From Aeromicrobium camelliae (GTDB taxonomy: Bacteria > Actinomycetota > Actinomycetes > Propionibacteriales > Nocardioidaceae): a stretch of DNA of 64,000 nucleotides. The notes below the pieces were generated by a model that was not told where the DNA came from, searched no databases, and saw only the letters and a program-made list of their open reading frames with translations. This document shows, piece by piece, positions 26,429 through 35,548 of the stretch. Position 1 is the stretch's first letter, and every line of letters begins with the position of its first letter. The DNA lies in the NCBI RefSeq assembly GCF_003850045.1, contig NZ_RQJX01000006.1:62001-126000 (forward strand). Direction: 5' to 3'. The translations under genes and the position numbers were made by a program.

Positions 26429-27751
26429 ATGCGCGCCACGGCATCGATCCTCCATGTGGATCTCGACGCCTTCTTCGCAGCCGTGGAGCAGCGTGACAAG
26501 CCGTCGCTGCGCGGCAAGCCGGTGATCGTGGGGGGTATCGGCGGCCGCGGCGTGGTCTCCACCGCCTCTTACGAGGCGCGCAGGTTCGGTGTCCGGTCCG
26601 CCATGAGCATGGCCGAGGCTCGCGGGCGCTGTCCGCACGCGGCGTTCCTCGCCGGCCGCTTCGACGCCTACCGCGAGGCGTCGCGCATCGTCATGGAACG
26701 GCTACGCGAGCTCTCACCCCTGGTCCAGCCGCTGTCACTCGACGAGGCATTCGTCGACCTTGCCGCCAACCCGGACTTCGATCCCGACGACCTCGAATCG
26801 CTCGTCGTCCAACTGCGTGCCGACATCACCGAACGGACTCACGGGCTCACCTGTTCGGTGGGCGTGGCCAGTTCGAAGTTTCTGGCCAAGATCGCCAGCG
26901 AACTCAACAAGCCCGACGGCCACTTCATCGCCCATCCAGGAACCGAACTCGAACTCTTGGCGCCGATGCAGGTCACCGCCATCCCCGGCGTCGGCCCCGC
27001 GACGGCCGAACGATTGCGGCGCCTCGGCGTCGAGACGATCGAGCAGCTGCGCGCACTGAGCCTCGACGAACTGACGCGCTCGCTGGGAACGGCGAGCGGT
27101 CGCTCGCTGTTCCATCTCGCCCGCGGCGAGGACGACCGTCCTGTCGAGGCGCATCGTGAGGCCAAGTCCGTCAGCGTCGAGGACACGTTCCCGGTCGATA
27201 TCGCCGATCGTGCCGAGCTGGCCTCTGTCACCGACACGCTGGCGCGGACCGTCGCGCGCCGCCTCCGCGCCGCCGGACAGTCAGGCCGCACGGTGACGCT
27301 CAAGATGCGCCGGCACGACTTCGAGACGCACACCCGCTCCATCACGCTGCCGGGACCCACCGATCATCCGCGGGTCATCACCGACACCGCTTTGGGTCTC
27401 CTCGCGGCGGCCGACGTCACCGGTGGCCTCCGGCTGCTCGGTGTCGGGGTCTCCGGGCTCACCGATTGGGTGCAGGACGACCTCTTCAGCGAGCCGCCCA
27501 GCGACGAGGACGACACTGCACCCCTCCCCCGCCGCGCCGTCCGGCATCAACCCGAACGCACATGGGTGGCCGGCATGGACGTCACCCACACCGAGCACGG
27601 CGACGGGTGGGTGTGGGGCGCCGGGCTCGGGCGCGTCACGGTGCGCTTCGAGACACGGCTGACGCCGTCCGGACCCATCATGACGTTCGCCGACGACGAC
27701 CCCGCACTCTCGGCTCGCGCGTCCGCCCCGGCCGGTACGGTCGAGGCATGA
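26429..27751 (+). CDS. dinB: DNA polymerase IV (Y-family)
   Basis: 440-residue translesion polymerase. Catalytic acids are Asp11 (HVDLDAFFAAVEQ) and Asp105/Glu106 (SLDEAFVDL); YEARRFGVRSAMSMAEA and the HhH thumb (IPGVGPATAERL) follow. The little-finger domain is complete. A further C-terminal 60 residues (TWVAGMDVTHTEHGDGWVWG) match the extension seen in many actinobacterial DinB proteins. The usual beta-clamp peptide position is near QDDLFSE. No LexA-type SOS box is visible in the 123-bp divergent gap. CACAAT ends 6 nt before the ATG, suggesting leaderless expression. Its stop overlaps the peptidase start (ATGA). Confidence 0.94.
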   Translation: MRATASILHVDLDAFFAAVEQRDKPSLRGKPVIVGGIGGRGVVSTASYEARRFGVRSAMSMAEARGRCPHAAFLAGRFDAYREASRIVMERLRELSPLVQPLSLDEAFVDLAANPDFDPDDLESLVVQLRADITERTHGLTCSVGVASSKFLAKIASELNKPDGHFIAHPGTELELLAPMQVTAIPGVGPATAERLRRLGVETIEQLRALSLDELTRSLGTASGRSLFHLARGEDDRPVEAHREAKSVSVEDTFPVDIADRAELASVTDTLARTVARRLRAAGQSGRTVTLKMRRHDFETHTRSITLPGPTDHPRVITDTALGLLAAADVTGGLRLLGVGVSGLTDWVQDDLFSEPPSDEDDTAPLPRRAVRHQPERTWVAGMDVTHTEHGDGWVWGAGLGRVTVRFETRLTPSGPIMTFADDDPALSARASAPAGTVEA

Positions 27752-29853
27752 CCCAGCCCCCGCTCGCCGAACGCCGCCCCACGACTCGCGTCCACCACGG
27801 CGACTCCGTCGTCGACGAGTACGAGTGGCTCAGGGACAAGGAGGACCCGGCCACCATCGCGTATCTGGAGGCCGAGAACGCGTACGCCGAGCAGCAGACC
27901 GCGCACCTGGCCGGTCTGCGCGAGCAGATCTTCGACGAGATCAAGTCGCGCACGCAGGAGACCGATCTCTCCGTCCCGGTCCGGCACGGTGACTGGTGGT
28001 ACTACACCCGCACCCGCGAGGGACAGCAGTACGCGATCCGCTGCCGTTGCCCGATCACCGACCGCGACGACTGGACCCCTCCCACGCTGGACGGTGAGGC
28101 CCCCATCGAGGGCGAGGAGATCCTGCTCGACGCGAACGTGGAGGCGCAGGGGCACGAGTTCTTCTCGCTGGGCGCCTTCAGCCTCAGCGACGACGACGCC
28201 CTGCTCGCGTGGTCGGTCGACACCACCGGCGACGAGCGGTACACCATCCGGATCAAGGACGTCCGCACCGGAAAGCTGCTCGGCGACGAGATCACCGGGG
28301 CGGCCGCCGGCGCCACCTGGTCCGCCGACGGGAGCCACCTGTTCTACACCGTCGTCGACGACGCCTGGCGGCCGTACCAGGTGTGGCGCCACCGGGTGGG
28401 AGCCGACGAGTCCGACGTCCTCGTGTTCGAGGAGCCCGACGAGCGCTACTTCGTCGGGGTCGGCCGATCGCAGTCCGAGCGGTACCTCGTCATCAGCGTC
28501 GGGTCCAAGATCACCAGCGAATCCCGCGTACTCGAGGCGGACGACCCGACGGGTGAGTTCCGCGTCGTCCTGCCGCGCCGCGAGGGTGTCGAGTACGGCA
28601 TCGAGCACGTCGTCGTCGACGGACAGGACCACTTCCTGCTGCTCCACAACGAGGGCGCGCCCAACTTCGAGCTGGCCGTCGTCCCCGTCGACGATCCGAC
28701 TCAGCGCACGGTCGTGATCCCCGCCGACGACACGACGCGACTCGACGACGTCGACGTGTTCAAGCGGTTCGTGGCCGTCAGTTATCGCCGCGAGGCGCTC
28801 ACCCGCGTGGCCATCATGCCGATCGTCGACGGCGGGTTCGGCCCGCTCGAGGAGATCACGTTCGAGGAGGAATTGTTCTCCTGCGGCGTCGGCGCCAACG
28901 CCGAGTGGGACCCTCCGTTCCTACGCCTCGGATACACCTCGTTCGTCACGCCCGGTTCGGTCTACGACTACGACCTCGCGAGCGGCACGCTGGTGCTGCG
29001 GCGTCAGGTCCCGGTGCTCGGCGGCTACGACCCGGCGCAGTACCGCCAGGAACGCGCCTGGGCGACCGCCGACGACGGCACGCGCGTACCGATCTCCATC
29101 GTCTACCGCCACGACACACCGCGCGACGGCACCGCCCCCGCGTTGCTCTACGGGTACGGGTCCTACGAGGCGTCGATGGACCCGGGCTTCTCCATCCCGC
29201 GGCTGAGCCTGCTCGACCGCGGCTTCGTGTACGCCGTCGCGCACGTGCGCGGCGGCGGCGAGATGGGGCGCCACTGGTACGAGGACGGCAAACTGCTGGC
29301 GAAGCGCAACACGTTCACCGACTTCATCGCCTGCGCGCACTACCTCGTCGACGCCGGATGGACGACCGCCGACCGGCTGGTCGCCGAGGGTGGCAGCGCC
29401 GGGGGTCTGCTCATGGGCGCGGTGGCCAACATGGCGCCAGACGCCTTCGCCGGCATCCTCGCCGAGGTCCCGTTCGTCGACGCCCTCACCTCGATCCTCG
29501 ACCCCTCGCTGCCGCTGACGGTCATCGAATGGGACGAGTGGGGCGATCCGCTGCACGATCCCGACGTCTACGCGTACATGAAGTCCTACTCCCCGTACGA
29601 GAACGTCGGTCCCCACGCTTACCCCAGGATCTGCGCCGTCACCAGCCTCAACGACACCCGCGTGCTGTACGTCGAGCCGGCCAAATGGGTGGCCAAGCTG
29701 CGCAGCGTCGCGGTCACCGATCAGCCGATCCTGCTCAAGACCGAGATGTCCGCCGGGCACGGCGGTGTGAGCGGCCGCTACGCCGCGTGGCGCGAGCGGG
29801 CCTGGGAGCTCGCCTGGATCCTCGACGCTGCCGGCGCGGCCCCCACGACATAG
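27748..29853 (+). CDS. ptrB: S9A oligopeptidase B
   Basis: 701-residue cytosolic serine oligopeptidase of the prolyl-oligopeptidase family. It cleaves short peptides, in oligopeptidase B after Arg/Lys. Residues 1-70 plus the C-terminal 270 form the alpha/beta-hydrolase and the middle is the seven-bladed propeller (WSADGSHLFYT). The catalytic Ser is in EGGSAGGLLMG, the Asp in SLNDTRV and the His in SAGHGG. YGYGSYEASMDPGF and AHVRGGGEMGRHWYEDGK are typical of the B type. Coupled to dinB by ATGA; no terminator is evident after it. Confidence 0.93.
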   Translation: MTQPPLAERRPTTRVHHGDSVVDEYEWLRDKEDPATIAYLEAENAYAEQQTAHLAGLREQIFDEIKSRTQETDLSVPVRHGDWWYYTRTREGQQYAIRCRCPITDRDDWTPPTLDGEAPIEGEEILLDANVEAQGHEFFSLGAFSLSDDDALLAWSVDTTGDERYTIRIKDVRTGKLLGDEITGAAAGATWSADGSHLFYTVVDDAWRPYQVWRHRVGADESDVLVFEEPDERYFVGVGRSQSERYLVISVGSKITSESRVLEADDPTGEFRVVLPRREGVEYGIEHVVVDGQDHFLLLHNEGAPNFELAVVPVDDPTQRTVVIPADDTTRLDDVDVFKRFVAVSYRREALTRVAIMPIVDGGFGPLEEITFEEELFSCGVGANAEWDPPFLRLGYTSFVTPGSVYDYDLASGTLVLRRQVPVLGGYDPAQYRQERAWATADDGTRVPISIVYRHDTPRDGTAPALLYGYGSYEASMDPGFSIPRLSLLDRGFVYAVAHVRGGGEMGRHWYEDGKLLAKRNTFTDFIACAHYLVDAGWTTADRLVAEGGSAGGLLMGAVANMAPDAFAGILAEVPFVDALTSILDPSLPLTVIEWDEWGDPLHDPDVYAYMKSYSPYENVGPHAYPRICAVTSLNDTRVLYVEPAKWVAKLRSVAVTDQPILLKTEMSAGHGGVSGRYAAWRERAWELAWILDAAGAAPTT

Positions 29854-29967
29854 GTTCCGGCCGTTTCGTTACGTCCGTCACAAGCTTGCTAAGAACCCGC
29901 TGAGAGCGGAATCCCCAGGGGGCGCCTGCCGTTGTACCAGGTGCAACCAAGTGATGGGAGACCCTCC

Positions 29968-30906
29968 GTGGACCACAACACCGACATCGAAGGCAAGGAC
30001 AGCGTCGGCATGTACCTCGCCGAGATCGCCCGCACGCCTCTGCTGGACGCAGAGCGTGAGGTCGAGCTGAGCAAGACCATCGAGGCCGGTCTGTTCGCGC
30101 GTCATCTCCTCGAGAGCGGCCGTGTCGGTCGCGCCAAGGGCGGTGCGCCGAAGCGCGCCACCCGTGAGGAGCTGGAGTGGCTCGCCGAAGAGGGCGACCG
30201 CGCCCTTCAGGAGTTCATCCAGGCCAACCTCCGCCTCGTCGTCTCGATCGCCCGTAAGTACGGGCGCGCTCAGATGCCGATGCTGGATCTCATCCAGGAG
30301 GGCAACACCGGGCTCATCCGCGCGGTGGAGAAGTTCGACTACGTCAAGGGCTTCAAGTTCTCCACCTACGCCACCTGGTGGGTGCGCCAGGCGATCACCC
30401 GCGGCGTGGCCCAGCAGGCCCGCGTCGTGCGCCTTCCCGTGCATGTCGTGGAGGAGTTGAACCAGGTCTCCGGCGCCCGCCGCAACCTCGAGCGGGAGCT
30501 CGGGTACGACCCTGAGCCGGCCGAGATCGCGGCCGAGCTGGGCATGGATGTCGATCGTGTCATCGACCTGCTGTCGTGGGGCCGCGATCACGTGAGCCTC
30601 GACTCCCCCGTCGACGACGAGGGCGACACGTCGCTCGGTGACCTGATCGCGCGTGACCCGATGCCGGGCCCGGACGCCGCTGCGCTCGACCACGCCGCGC
30701 GTGATCAGCTGCTCAACCTCGTCGATCACCTCGACGAGCGCGAGGCCGACATCGTCAAGGCGCGGTACGGCCTGCTCGACGGCCGTCAGCAGAAGCTCGC
30801 CGACATCGGCCGTCGCCACGGCATCTCCGCCGAGCGCGTCCGTCAGGTGGAGCGTCAGGCGCTGGCCAAGCTCCGAGCGATCGCCGACCCCGAACTCGCC
30901 GCGTAA
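29968..30906 (+). CDS. sigB: SigB-type group 2 sigma factor
   Basis: 312-residue sigma-70 lacking the long N-terminal region of SigA. It has region 1.2 (DSVGMYLAEIARTPLL), region 2 ([35 protein letters not shown]) and region 4 (HGISAERVRQVERQ), so it recognises SigA-like promoters, probably in stress or stationary phase. GTG at 29968 is preferred since GGGAG lies 7 nt upstream; a TTG 12 codons earlier (29932) is in frame but has no ribosome site. It converges on coaE with one base between stop codons. The sigA-sigB proximity parallels mycobacteria. Confidence 0.94.
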   Translation: MDHNTDIEGKDSVGMYLAEIARTPLLDAEREVELSKTIEAGLFARHLLESGRVGRAKGGAPKRATREELEWLAEEGDRALQEFIQANLRLVVSIARKYGRAQMPMLDLIQEGNTGLIRAVEKFDYVKGFKFSTYATWWVRQAITRGVAQQARVVRLPVHVVEELNQVSGARRNLERELGYDPEPAEIAAELGMDVDRVIDLLSWGRDHVSLDSPVDDEGDTSLGDLIARDPMPGPDAAALDHAARDQLLNLVDHLDEREADIVKARYGLLDGRQQKLADIGRRHGISAERVRQVERQALAKLRAIADPELAA

Positions 30907-30907
30907 A

Positions 30908-31510
30908 CTACGACGCGCTCGACCGGACGAGCTCGTCCCACAGACCCCCGACTGTGTGGACGAGCTCGTTCTTTGTGCCGCTGTTGTCGATCACGTGATC
31001 GGCGGCAGCGGCACGCTGCTCGCGCGACGCCTGGGCGGCGATCCGAGCACGGGCGTCGTCCTCGCTCATGCCACGGTCACGCACCAGCCGGTCGATCTGA
31101 ATCTGTTCGGGAACGTCGACGACCAGCACGACGTCGCAGTGCTCGGCCGCACCCATCTCCACAAGCAGCGGATTGTCGTGGACGACGATGCCGTCCTCTC
31201 CCGCCTCGCGCTCCAACTGCGCCGCCCGATCACGGATCGCCGGGTGCGTGATGGCCTCGAGGTCGCGCCGGGCATCCGGATCGGTGAAGACGATCGCACC
31301 GAGTGCGGGCCGGTTGAGCGTCCCGTCGGGGTGGAGCACGCTCGCGCCGAATCGCTCGGCGATCGCCGTCAGCGCCGGTTCGCCCGGTTCGACGACGTCG
31401 CGAGCCAGCTGGTCGTAGTCGATGACCACAGCACCGCGCTCACGCAGCAGCGCACTGACGGTGCTCTTGCCCGATCCGATACCGCCGGTGAGCCCGACGC
31501 GCAGCGTCAC
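30908..31510 (-). CDS. coaE: Dephospho-CoA kinase
   Basis: 200-residue kinase for the last step of CoA synthesis, phosphorylating the 3'-OH of dephospho-CoA. The P-loop is GGIGSGKST (residues 9-17), with IDYDQLARDVV and a CoA-domain stretch LEAITHPAIR. The GTG start overlaps the stop of the upstream secreted peptidase gene (GTGA). In other actinobacteria coaE follows rpsA, and rpsA is indeed two genes upstream here. No C-terminal UPF0157 extension, which some actinobacterial CoaE proteins carry. Confidence 0.95.
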   Translation of the reverse strand: MTLRVGLTGGIGSGKSTVSALLRERGAVVIDYDQLARDVVEPGEPALTAIAERFGASVLHPDGTLNRPALGAIVFTDPDARRDLEAITHPAIRDRAAQLEREAGEDGIVVHDNPLLVEMGAAEHCDVVLVVDVPEQIQIDRLVRDRGMSEDDARARIAAQASREQRAAAADHVIDNSGTKNELVHTVGGLWDELVRSSAS

Positions 31511-32403
31511 TGCGTGCCCGCCGAGCCGTACGTCGTCACGTGCACATGGTCGTAATGGTTGGCAGTCGTGCCACCACGGTCCTCCATCGGGCGCCAGCCT
31601 TCGCTGGCGCGCTCGACCGACCAGATCTTCTGCTCGAAGATCAGATACTCGACGCCGAGCTCCGCCTGGTGCGCCTGCAGGAACTCCGCGATACGCCAGC
31701 CGCTCTCGCCCGTCACCATGATGTCGAGTGCCTGTCCGGTGGCGTGCTCGTGACGGCCGGCGACGCCGCCGTAGGTGCTCACCTCAGGGAAGGCGGCGCA
31801 CACGGCACGGTGCACGGCGATGGTGTCCGGCAGCAGACCGCTCTCCACGTCCGAGCCGGTGGCGCACGGTGCGCTGGACAGGCCGACGTTCTCCGGCTCG
31901 GGCTCCGGTTCGGGTTCCGGTGAGGGTTCGGGCTTCGGCTCCGTCTCCGACAGAACGTCGGCGGGCACCCAGCGCGGCAGATCGTTGTGCACGATCTGGC
32001 GATAGCCGTTCGCCTCCACGTCGGTGACAGTGACCTGCCCGCCCTTGCCGAGCGAGGCCAGCACGGGGGCGTCGTCCGCGGCCGCGGAGCGCACGTCGAC
32101 GTCCTCGAGGAGGAACATGGCGCCGACCTGGTTCGTTTCACCGTCACCGGGAAGCGGGGGGCGTTCGACGCTGCGGCTGACCGGTGGTTCGGTGCGCGCG
32201 CCGAGCAGCGACGCCGAGATGATGTCGGACTGCTGGGAGGCGGCATCCGCTGCCGGCTGGGCCGGCGACGCGCCACCAAGGGTGGCGAGTGCGGCAGCGG
32301 CGACGGCAGTGATGCCGATGGCGGGAGCCGCGGCTGTCCGGGTGAGCCGCCGAGAATCGAAACGGCGACGGGATGTGACCTTGCGGTGTCCGGGGGTCGA
32401 CAC
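31507..32403 (-). CDS. Secreted SH3-domain M15/VanY-like peptidase
   Basis: 298-residue exported protein. A basic N-terminus and hydrophobic stretch (about residues 24-45) act as signal peptide. An SH3b-like domain spans roughly 95-150 (VRSAAADDAPVLASLGKGG, DLPRWVPADVL). A Pro-Glu linker (EPSPEPEPEPEPE) leads to a C-terminal domain with HEHATGQALDIMV and NHYDHVHV, the zinc-ligand pattern of M15/VanY D-Ala-D-Ala peptidases (ARB_07466-like). It probably trims or remodels peptidoglycan. A canonical promoter lies upstream, and coaE overlaps its end. GTG start with GAGG 5 nt before. Confidence 0.85.
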   Translation of the reverse strand: MSTPGHRKVTSRRRFDSRRLTRTAAAPAIGITAVAAAALATLGGASPAQPAADAASQQSDIISASLLGARTEPPVSRSVERPPLPGDGETNQVGAMFLLEDVDVRSAAADDAPVLASLGKGGQVTVTDVEANGYRQIVHNDLPRWVPADVLSETEPKPEPSPEPEPEPEPENVGLSSAPCATGSDVESGLLPDTIAVHRAVCAAFPEVSTYGGVAGRHEHATGQALDIMVTGESGWRIAEFLQAHQAELGVEYLIFEQKIWSVERASEGWRPMEDRGGTTANHYDHVHVTTYGSAGTQ

Positions 32404-32435
32404 AGCACCTCACTAGATGGTTGACAACCCGACCT

Positions 32436-32463
32436 ACCCTACGGACCCGTCCCAAACGGTCAA
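32436..32463 (-). promoter_or_regulatory. Sigma-70 promoter of the peptidase-coaE operon
   Basis: On the minus strand TTGACC (32463-32458), 16 nt, then TAGGGT (32441-32436), about 33 nt before the GTG. This is the best -35/-10 pair in the window. Confidence 0.65.
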
Positions 32464-32483
32464 GGGCGGTGTCCACACCGCGA

Positions 32484-32527
32484 CATGGGAACGGCCCCGG
32501 ACCAGATGGTCCGGGGCCGTTCCCATG
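32484..32527 (-). terminator. Terminator of rpsA
   Basis: A perfect 20-bp stem, CATGGGAACGGCCCCGGACC against its complement, with loop AGAT, 29 nt past the rpsA stop. It separates rpsA from the peptidase promoter just downstream. Confidence 0.92.
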
Positions 32528-32556
32528 AGCCGGTTCCCCTCGCTGAGGGGAAGCGA

Positions 32557-34017
32557 TCACTCGCCGCCGGTCAGCTTCTCGCGCAGAGCCTGCAGCGCCT
32601 CGTCCGAGGCGAGCGAGCCGCCGGTGGGAGCCGGAGCCTCGGAGGAGTAGCCACCCGCCGGGGCCTCGCCAGCGTCGATGTTGGCCTTCTCGGCGTCGGC
32701 GATCTGACGCTTGTGCGCCTCCCAGCGCTCGTGCGCCTCGGCGTACTGCTTCTCCCAGGTGGCGCGGGCCTCTTCGTAGCCCTCCTGCCACTCGCCGGTC
32801 TCCGGATCGAAGCCCTCGGGGTAGATGTAGTTGCCGTTCTCGTCGTACGAGGACGCCATGCCGTAGAGCGTGGGGTCGAAGTCCTCGACGTCCTCGGCGA
32901 CAGCGGTCTCGTTCGCCTGCTTGAGCGACAGCGAGATACGACGACGCTCGAGGTCGATGTCGATGATCTTGACCATGACCTGGTCGCCGATCTGCACGAC
33001 CTGCTCGGGGATCTCGACGTGACGCTCGGCGAGCTCCGAGATGTGGACCAGGCCCTCGATGCCCTCCTCGACGCGGACGAAGGCGCCGAACGGGACGAGC
33101 TTGGTGACGCGGCCCGGAACGATCTGGCCGATCTGGTGCGTGCGAGCGAAGTGCTGCCACGGGTCTTCCTGGGTCGCCTTGAGCGACAGCGACACGCGCT
33201 CGCGCTCCATGTCGACCTCGAGGACCTCGACGGTGACCTCGTCGCCCACCTGAACGACCTCGTTCGGGTGGTCGATGTGCTTCCACGACAGCTCCGAGAC
33301 GTGCACGAGGCCGTCGACGCCGCCGAGATCGACGAACGCGCCGAAGTTGACGATGGAGCTGATGACGCCCTTGCGGACCTGGCCCTTCTTGAGCTCGGTC
33401 AGGAAGTTCTGGCGGACCGCGGACTGCGTCTCCTCCAGCCACGCGCGGCGCGACAGGACGACGTTGTTGCGGTTCTTGTCCAGCTCGATGATCTTGGCCT
33501 CGAGCTTCTGCCCGATGTAGGGGTCGAGGTCGCGGACGCGACGCATCTCGACGAGCGAGGCCGGCAGGAAGCCACGAAGACCGATGTCCATGATGAGGCC
33601 GCCCTTGACGACCTCGATGACGGTGCCCTCGACGACGCCTTCCTCGGCCTTGATCTTCTCGATGTCGCCCCAGGCACGCTCGTACTGAGCACGCTTCTTG
33701 CTCAGGATCAGGCGGCCTTCCTTGTCCTCCTTCTGCAGGACCAGGGCCTCGATGTTGTCGCCGACAGCGACGACCTCGTTGGGGTCGATGTCGTGCTTGA
33801 TCGACAGCTCGCGCGAGGGGATGACACCCTCGGTCTTGTAGCCGATGTCGAGGAGAACTTCATCACGGTCCACCTTGACGATGGTGCCGTCGACGATGTC
33901 GCCGTCGTTGAAGTACTTGATGGTCTTGTCGATGGCTGCGAGGAAGTCGTCCTCGTTGCCGATGTCGTTGACCGCAACCTGCGGGGCCGCAGAAGGAGTT
34001 GCGAGGCCAGAAGTCAT
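32557..34017 (-). CDS. rpsA: 30S ribosomal protein S1
   Basis: 486-residue S1 with four S1/OB domains at about residues 40-108, 127-191, 212-280 and 297-366. Domains 3 and 4 carry the RNA-binding pattern NFGAFVDLGGVDGLVHVSEL and PFGAFVRVEEGIEGLVHISEL. A long acidic/aromatic C-terminal tail follows (YDENGNYIYPEGFDPETGEW). It helps load mRNA on the ribosome; in actinobacteria the four-domain form is normal. It lies between coaE and polA genes as in mycobacteria, though with insertions. AAGGGA-type ribosome site; leader of about 140 nt with TACGCT upstream. Confidence 0.97.
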   Translation of the reverse strand: MTSGLATPSAAPQVAVNDIGNEDDFLAAIDKTIKYFNDGDIVDGTIVKVDRDEVLLDIGYKTEGVIPSRELSIKHDIDPNEVVAVGDNIEALVLQKEDKEGRLILSKKRAQYERAWGDIEKIKAEEGVVEGTVIEVVKGGLIMDIGLRGFLPASLVEMRRVRDLDPYIGQKLEAKIIELDKNRNNVVLSRRAWLEETQSAVRQNFLTELKKGQVRKGVISSIVNFGAFVDLGGVDGLVHVSELSWKHIDHPNEVVQVGDEVTVEVLEVDMERERVSLSLKATQEDPWQHFARTHQIGQIVPGRVTKLVPFGAFVRVEEGIEGLVHISELAERHVEIPEQVVQIGDQVMVKIIDIDLERRRISLSLKQANETAVAEDVEDFDPTLYGMASSYDENGNYIYPEGFDPETGEWQEGYEEARATWEKQYAEAHERWEAHKRQIADAEKANIDAGEAPAGGYSSEAPAPTGGSLASDEALQALREKLTGGE

Positions 34018-34168
34018 AAGGGATGGGCTCCGATGGATGATGGATAGAGTTATCGAGCGCTCGCTCCCCTTGGATCGTGAACCGGGATGATGCCGAAGGG
34101 CTCACCTCGGGACGCGAGTTGCGATCCTGCTCCGTCCGAGGAACGCACAGGTCGCCAGCGCATCTACA

Positions 34169-34174
34169 AGCGTA
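34169..34174 (-). promoter_or_regulatory. Candidate -10 of rpsA
   Basis: TACGCT on the minus strand, about 150 nt before the rpsA ATG, inside the 209-bp gap after the M18 gene. The -35 is poor. It implies a long untranslated leader, as expected for autoregulated S1 genes. Confidence 0.35.
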
Positions 34175-34226
34175 CGCCACGCTCGTCGTCACACATAACC
34201 CGGGGCGAGCAGATTTTGTTCCCGAA

Positions 34227-35480
34227 TCAGCCGAGCGGGGCGAGGAACGCAGCCAAGGCGCGGGCGTAGAGCTCGATGTCGGCCGACGCCATGGTCTCGC
34301 GCGCAGCGTGCATCGCCAGCTGCGGAGCGCCGACGTCGGCCGTGAGCATGCCCGTGCGCGCGGCGCTCAGCGGTCCGATGGTCGAGCCGCATGGCAGGTC
34401 GGCACGGTGGACGTAGCGCTGGAGCGGGACCCCGGCCTCGTCGCAGGCCTGCGCGAAGATGGCGGTGCCGCGAGCGTCTGTGGCGTAACGGAGGTTCTGG
34501 TTCACCTTGAGCACCGGACCGCCGCCCATCGTGATGCGGTGCAGCGGCTCGTGCTTGTCCGCGTAGTTGGGGTGGGTCGCGTGGGCCATGTCGCCCGACG
34601 CGCACACCGACGCGGCGATGGCGCGGTGGTAGTCGTCGCGGCTGCCACCGGCGGCGAGCACGATGCGCTCGATCGTCGTGGCGAGCAGGTCGGACTGGGC
34701 CCCGCGCTCGGAGGTGCTGCCCACTTCCTCGTGGTCGAACAGGACCAGCATCGTGTGGTGGGGACCAGCAGACTCCCCCGCGTCGAGGAACGCGCGGAGG
34801 CCGGCGAAACACGTGGCCTGGTTGTCGAGCCGCGGCGCGGCGACGAACTCGTCCTGCGGACCGAACAGCGCGCTCGGCGCAGCGTCGGCGGTCATCAGCT
34901 CGAAGCCGAGAACGTCGTCGCCCGGCACTCCGGCACGTTCGGCGATCGATGCGAGGAGGTTCTGCTCCCCCAGGCTCCAGATGCCGTTGAGGTGACGCTG
35001 CCGGTCGAGTTCGCTGCCACCGCGGTCGAGGTGGATCGCCAGGTGCGGAACGCGCACCACCGGCTCTTCGGTGTGCACGAGCACCTCGCGGCCGCCCTTG
35101 AGCACGAGCCGCCCCGCCAGGGCGAGATCCCGGTCGAGCCAGCTTTCGAGGATCGGGCCGCCGTACGGCTCGAGTGCGACGACACCCATGCCGTCGAACC
35201 GCACCTCATGGTGCTGCTTGACCCGCAGGTTGGGGCTGTCGGTGTGGGCCCCGACGACGCGGAAGCCCGCATGAGCAGGAGCCCCTTCGGCTGTCGCCCA
35301 GGCGATGAGCGATCCACCGCGCTGCAGGTAGTAACGGCCTCCCGCGGGCCACGCCGCCGTCTCCTCGACACGCTGGAACCCGGCGGCGTCCAGTTCGGCC
35401 GCCGCCGTCTGCACCGCGTGGAACGGGCTCGGCGAGGCGTCGACGAAACGGCACAGGTCGGCAGCAGCGGCGTTCACCAT
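34227..35480 (-). CDS. apeB: M18 family aminopeptidase
   Basis: 417-residue metallo-aminopeptidase of the aspartyl aminopeptidase family. It has the complete dinuclear metal set: GAHTDSPNLR (His, Asp), APRLDNQATC (bridging Asp), LFDHEEVGS (Glu pair) and HPNYADKHEP near the C-terminus. These enzymes form dodecamers and remove N-terminal, often acidic, residues from peptides. No signal peptide. The ATG lies 6 nt after TACAGT with no ribosome site, so it is probably leaderless. The hairpin ending the upstream heptad-repeat gene lies immediately before that -10. Confidence 0.94.
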   Translation of the reverse strand: MVNAAAADLCRFVDASPSPFHAVQTAAAELDAAGFQRVEETAAWPAGGRYYLQRGGSLIAWATAEGAPAHAGFRVVGAHTDSPNLRVKQHHEVRFDGMGVVALEPYGGPILESWLDRDLALAGRLVLKGGREVLVHTEEPVVRVPHLAIHLDRGGSELDRQRHLNGIWSLGEQNLLASIAERAGVPGDDVLGFELMTADAAPSALFGPQDEFVAAPRLDNQATCFAGLRAFLDAGESAGPHHTMLVLFDHEEVGSTSERGAQSDLLATTIERIVLAAGGSRDDYHRAIAASVCASGDMAHATHPNYADKHEPLHRITMGGGPVLKVNQNLRYATDARGTAIFAQACDEAGVPLQRYVHRADLPCGSTIGPLSAARTGMLTADVGAPQLAMHAARETMASADIELYARALAAFLAPLG

Positions 35481-35486
35481 GCCGCC

Positions 35487-35492
35487 ACTGTA
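35487..35492 (-). promoter_or_regulatory. -10 element, leaderless apeB
   Basis: TACAGT on the minus strand, 6 nt (GGCGGC), then ATG. Confidence 0.5.
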
Positions 35493-35495
35493 ACG

Positions 35496-35539
35496 ACGAA
35501 CCGGGATGCGCCGGCCGTGACCAGCGCATCCCGGTTCGT
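35496..35539 (-). terminator. Terminator of the heptad-repeat gene
   Basis: ACGAACCGGGATGCGC pairs perfectly over 16 bp with GCGCATCCCGGTTCGT around a 12-nt loop, 9 nt past the stop on the minus strand. Confidence 0.85.
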
Positions 35540-35548
35540 GCGGTTGCG

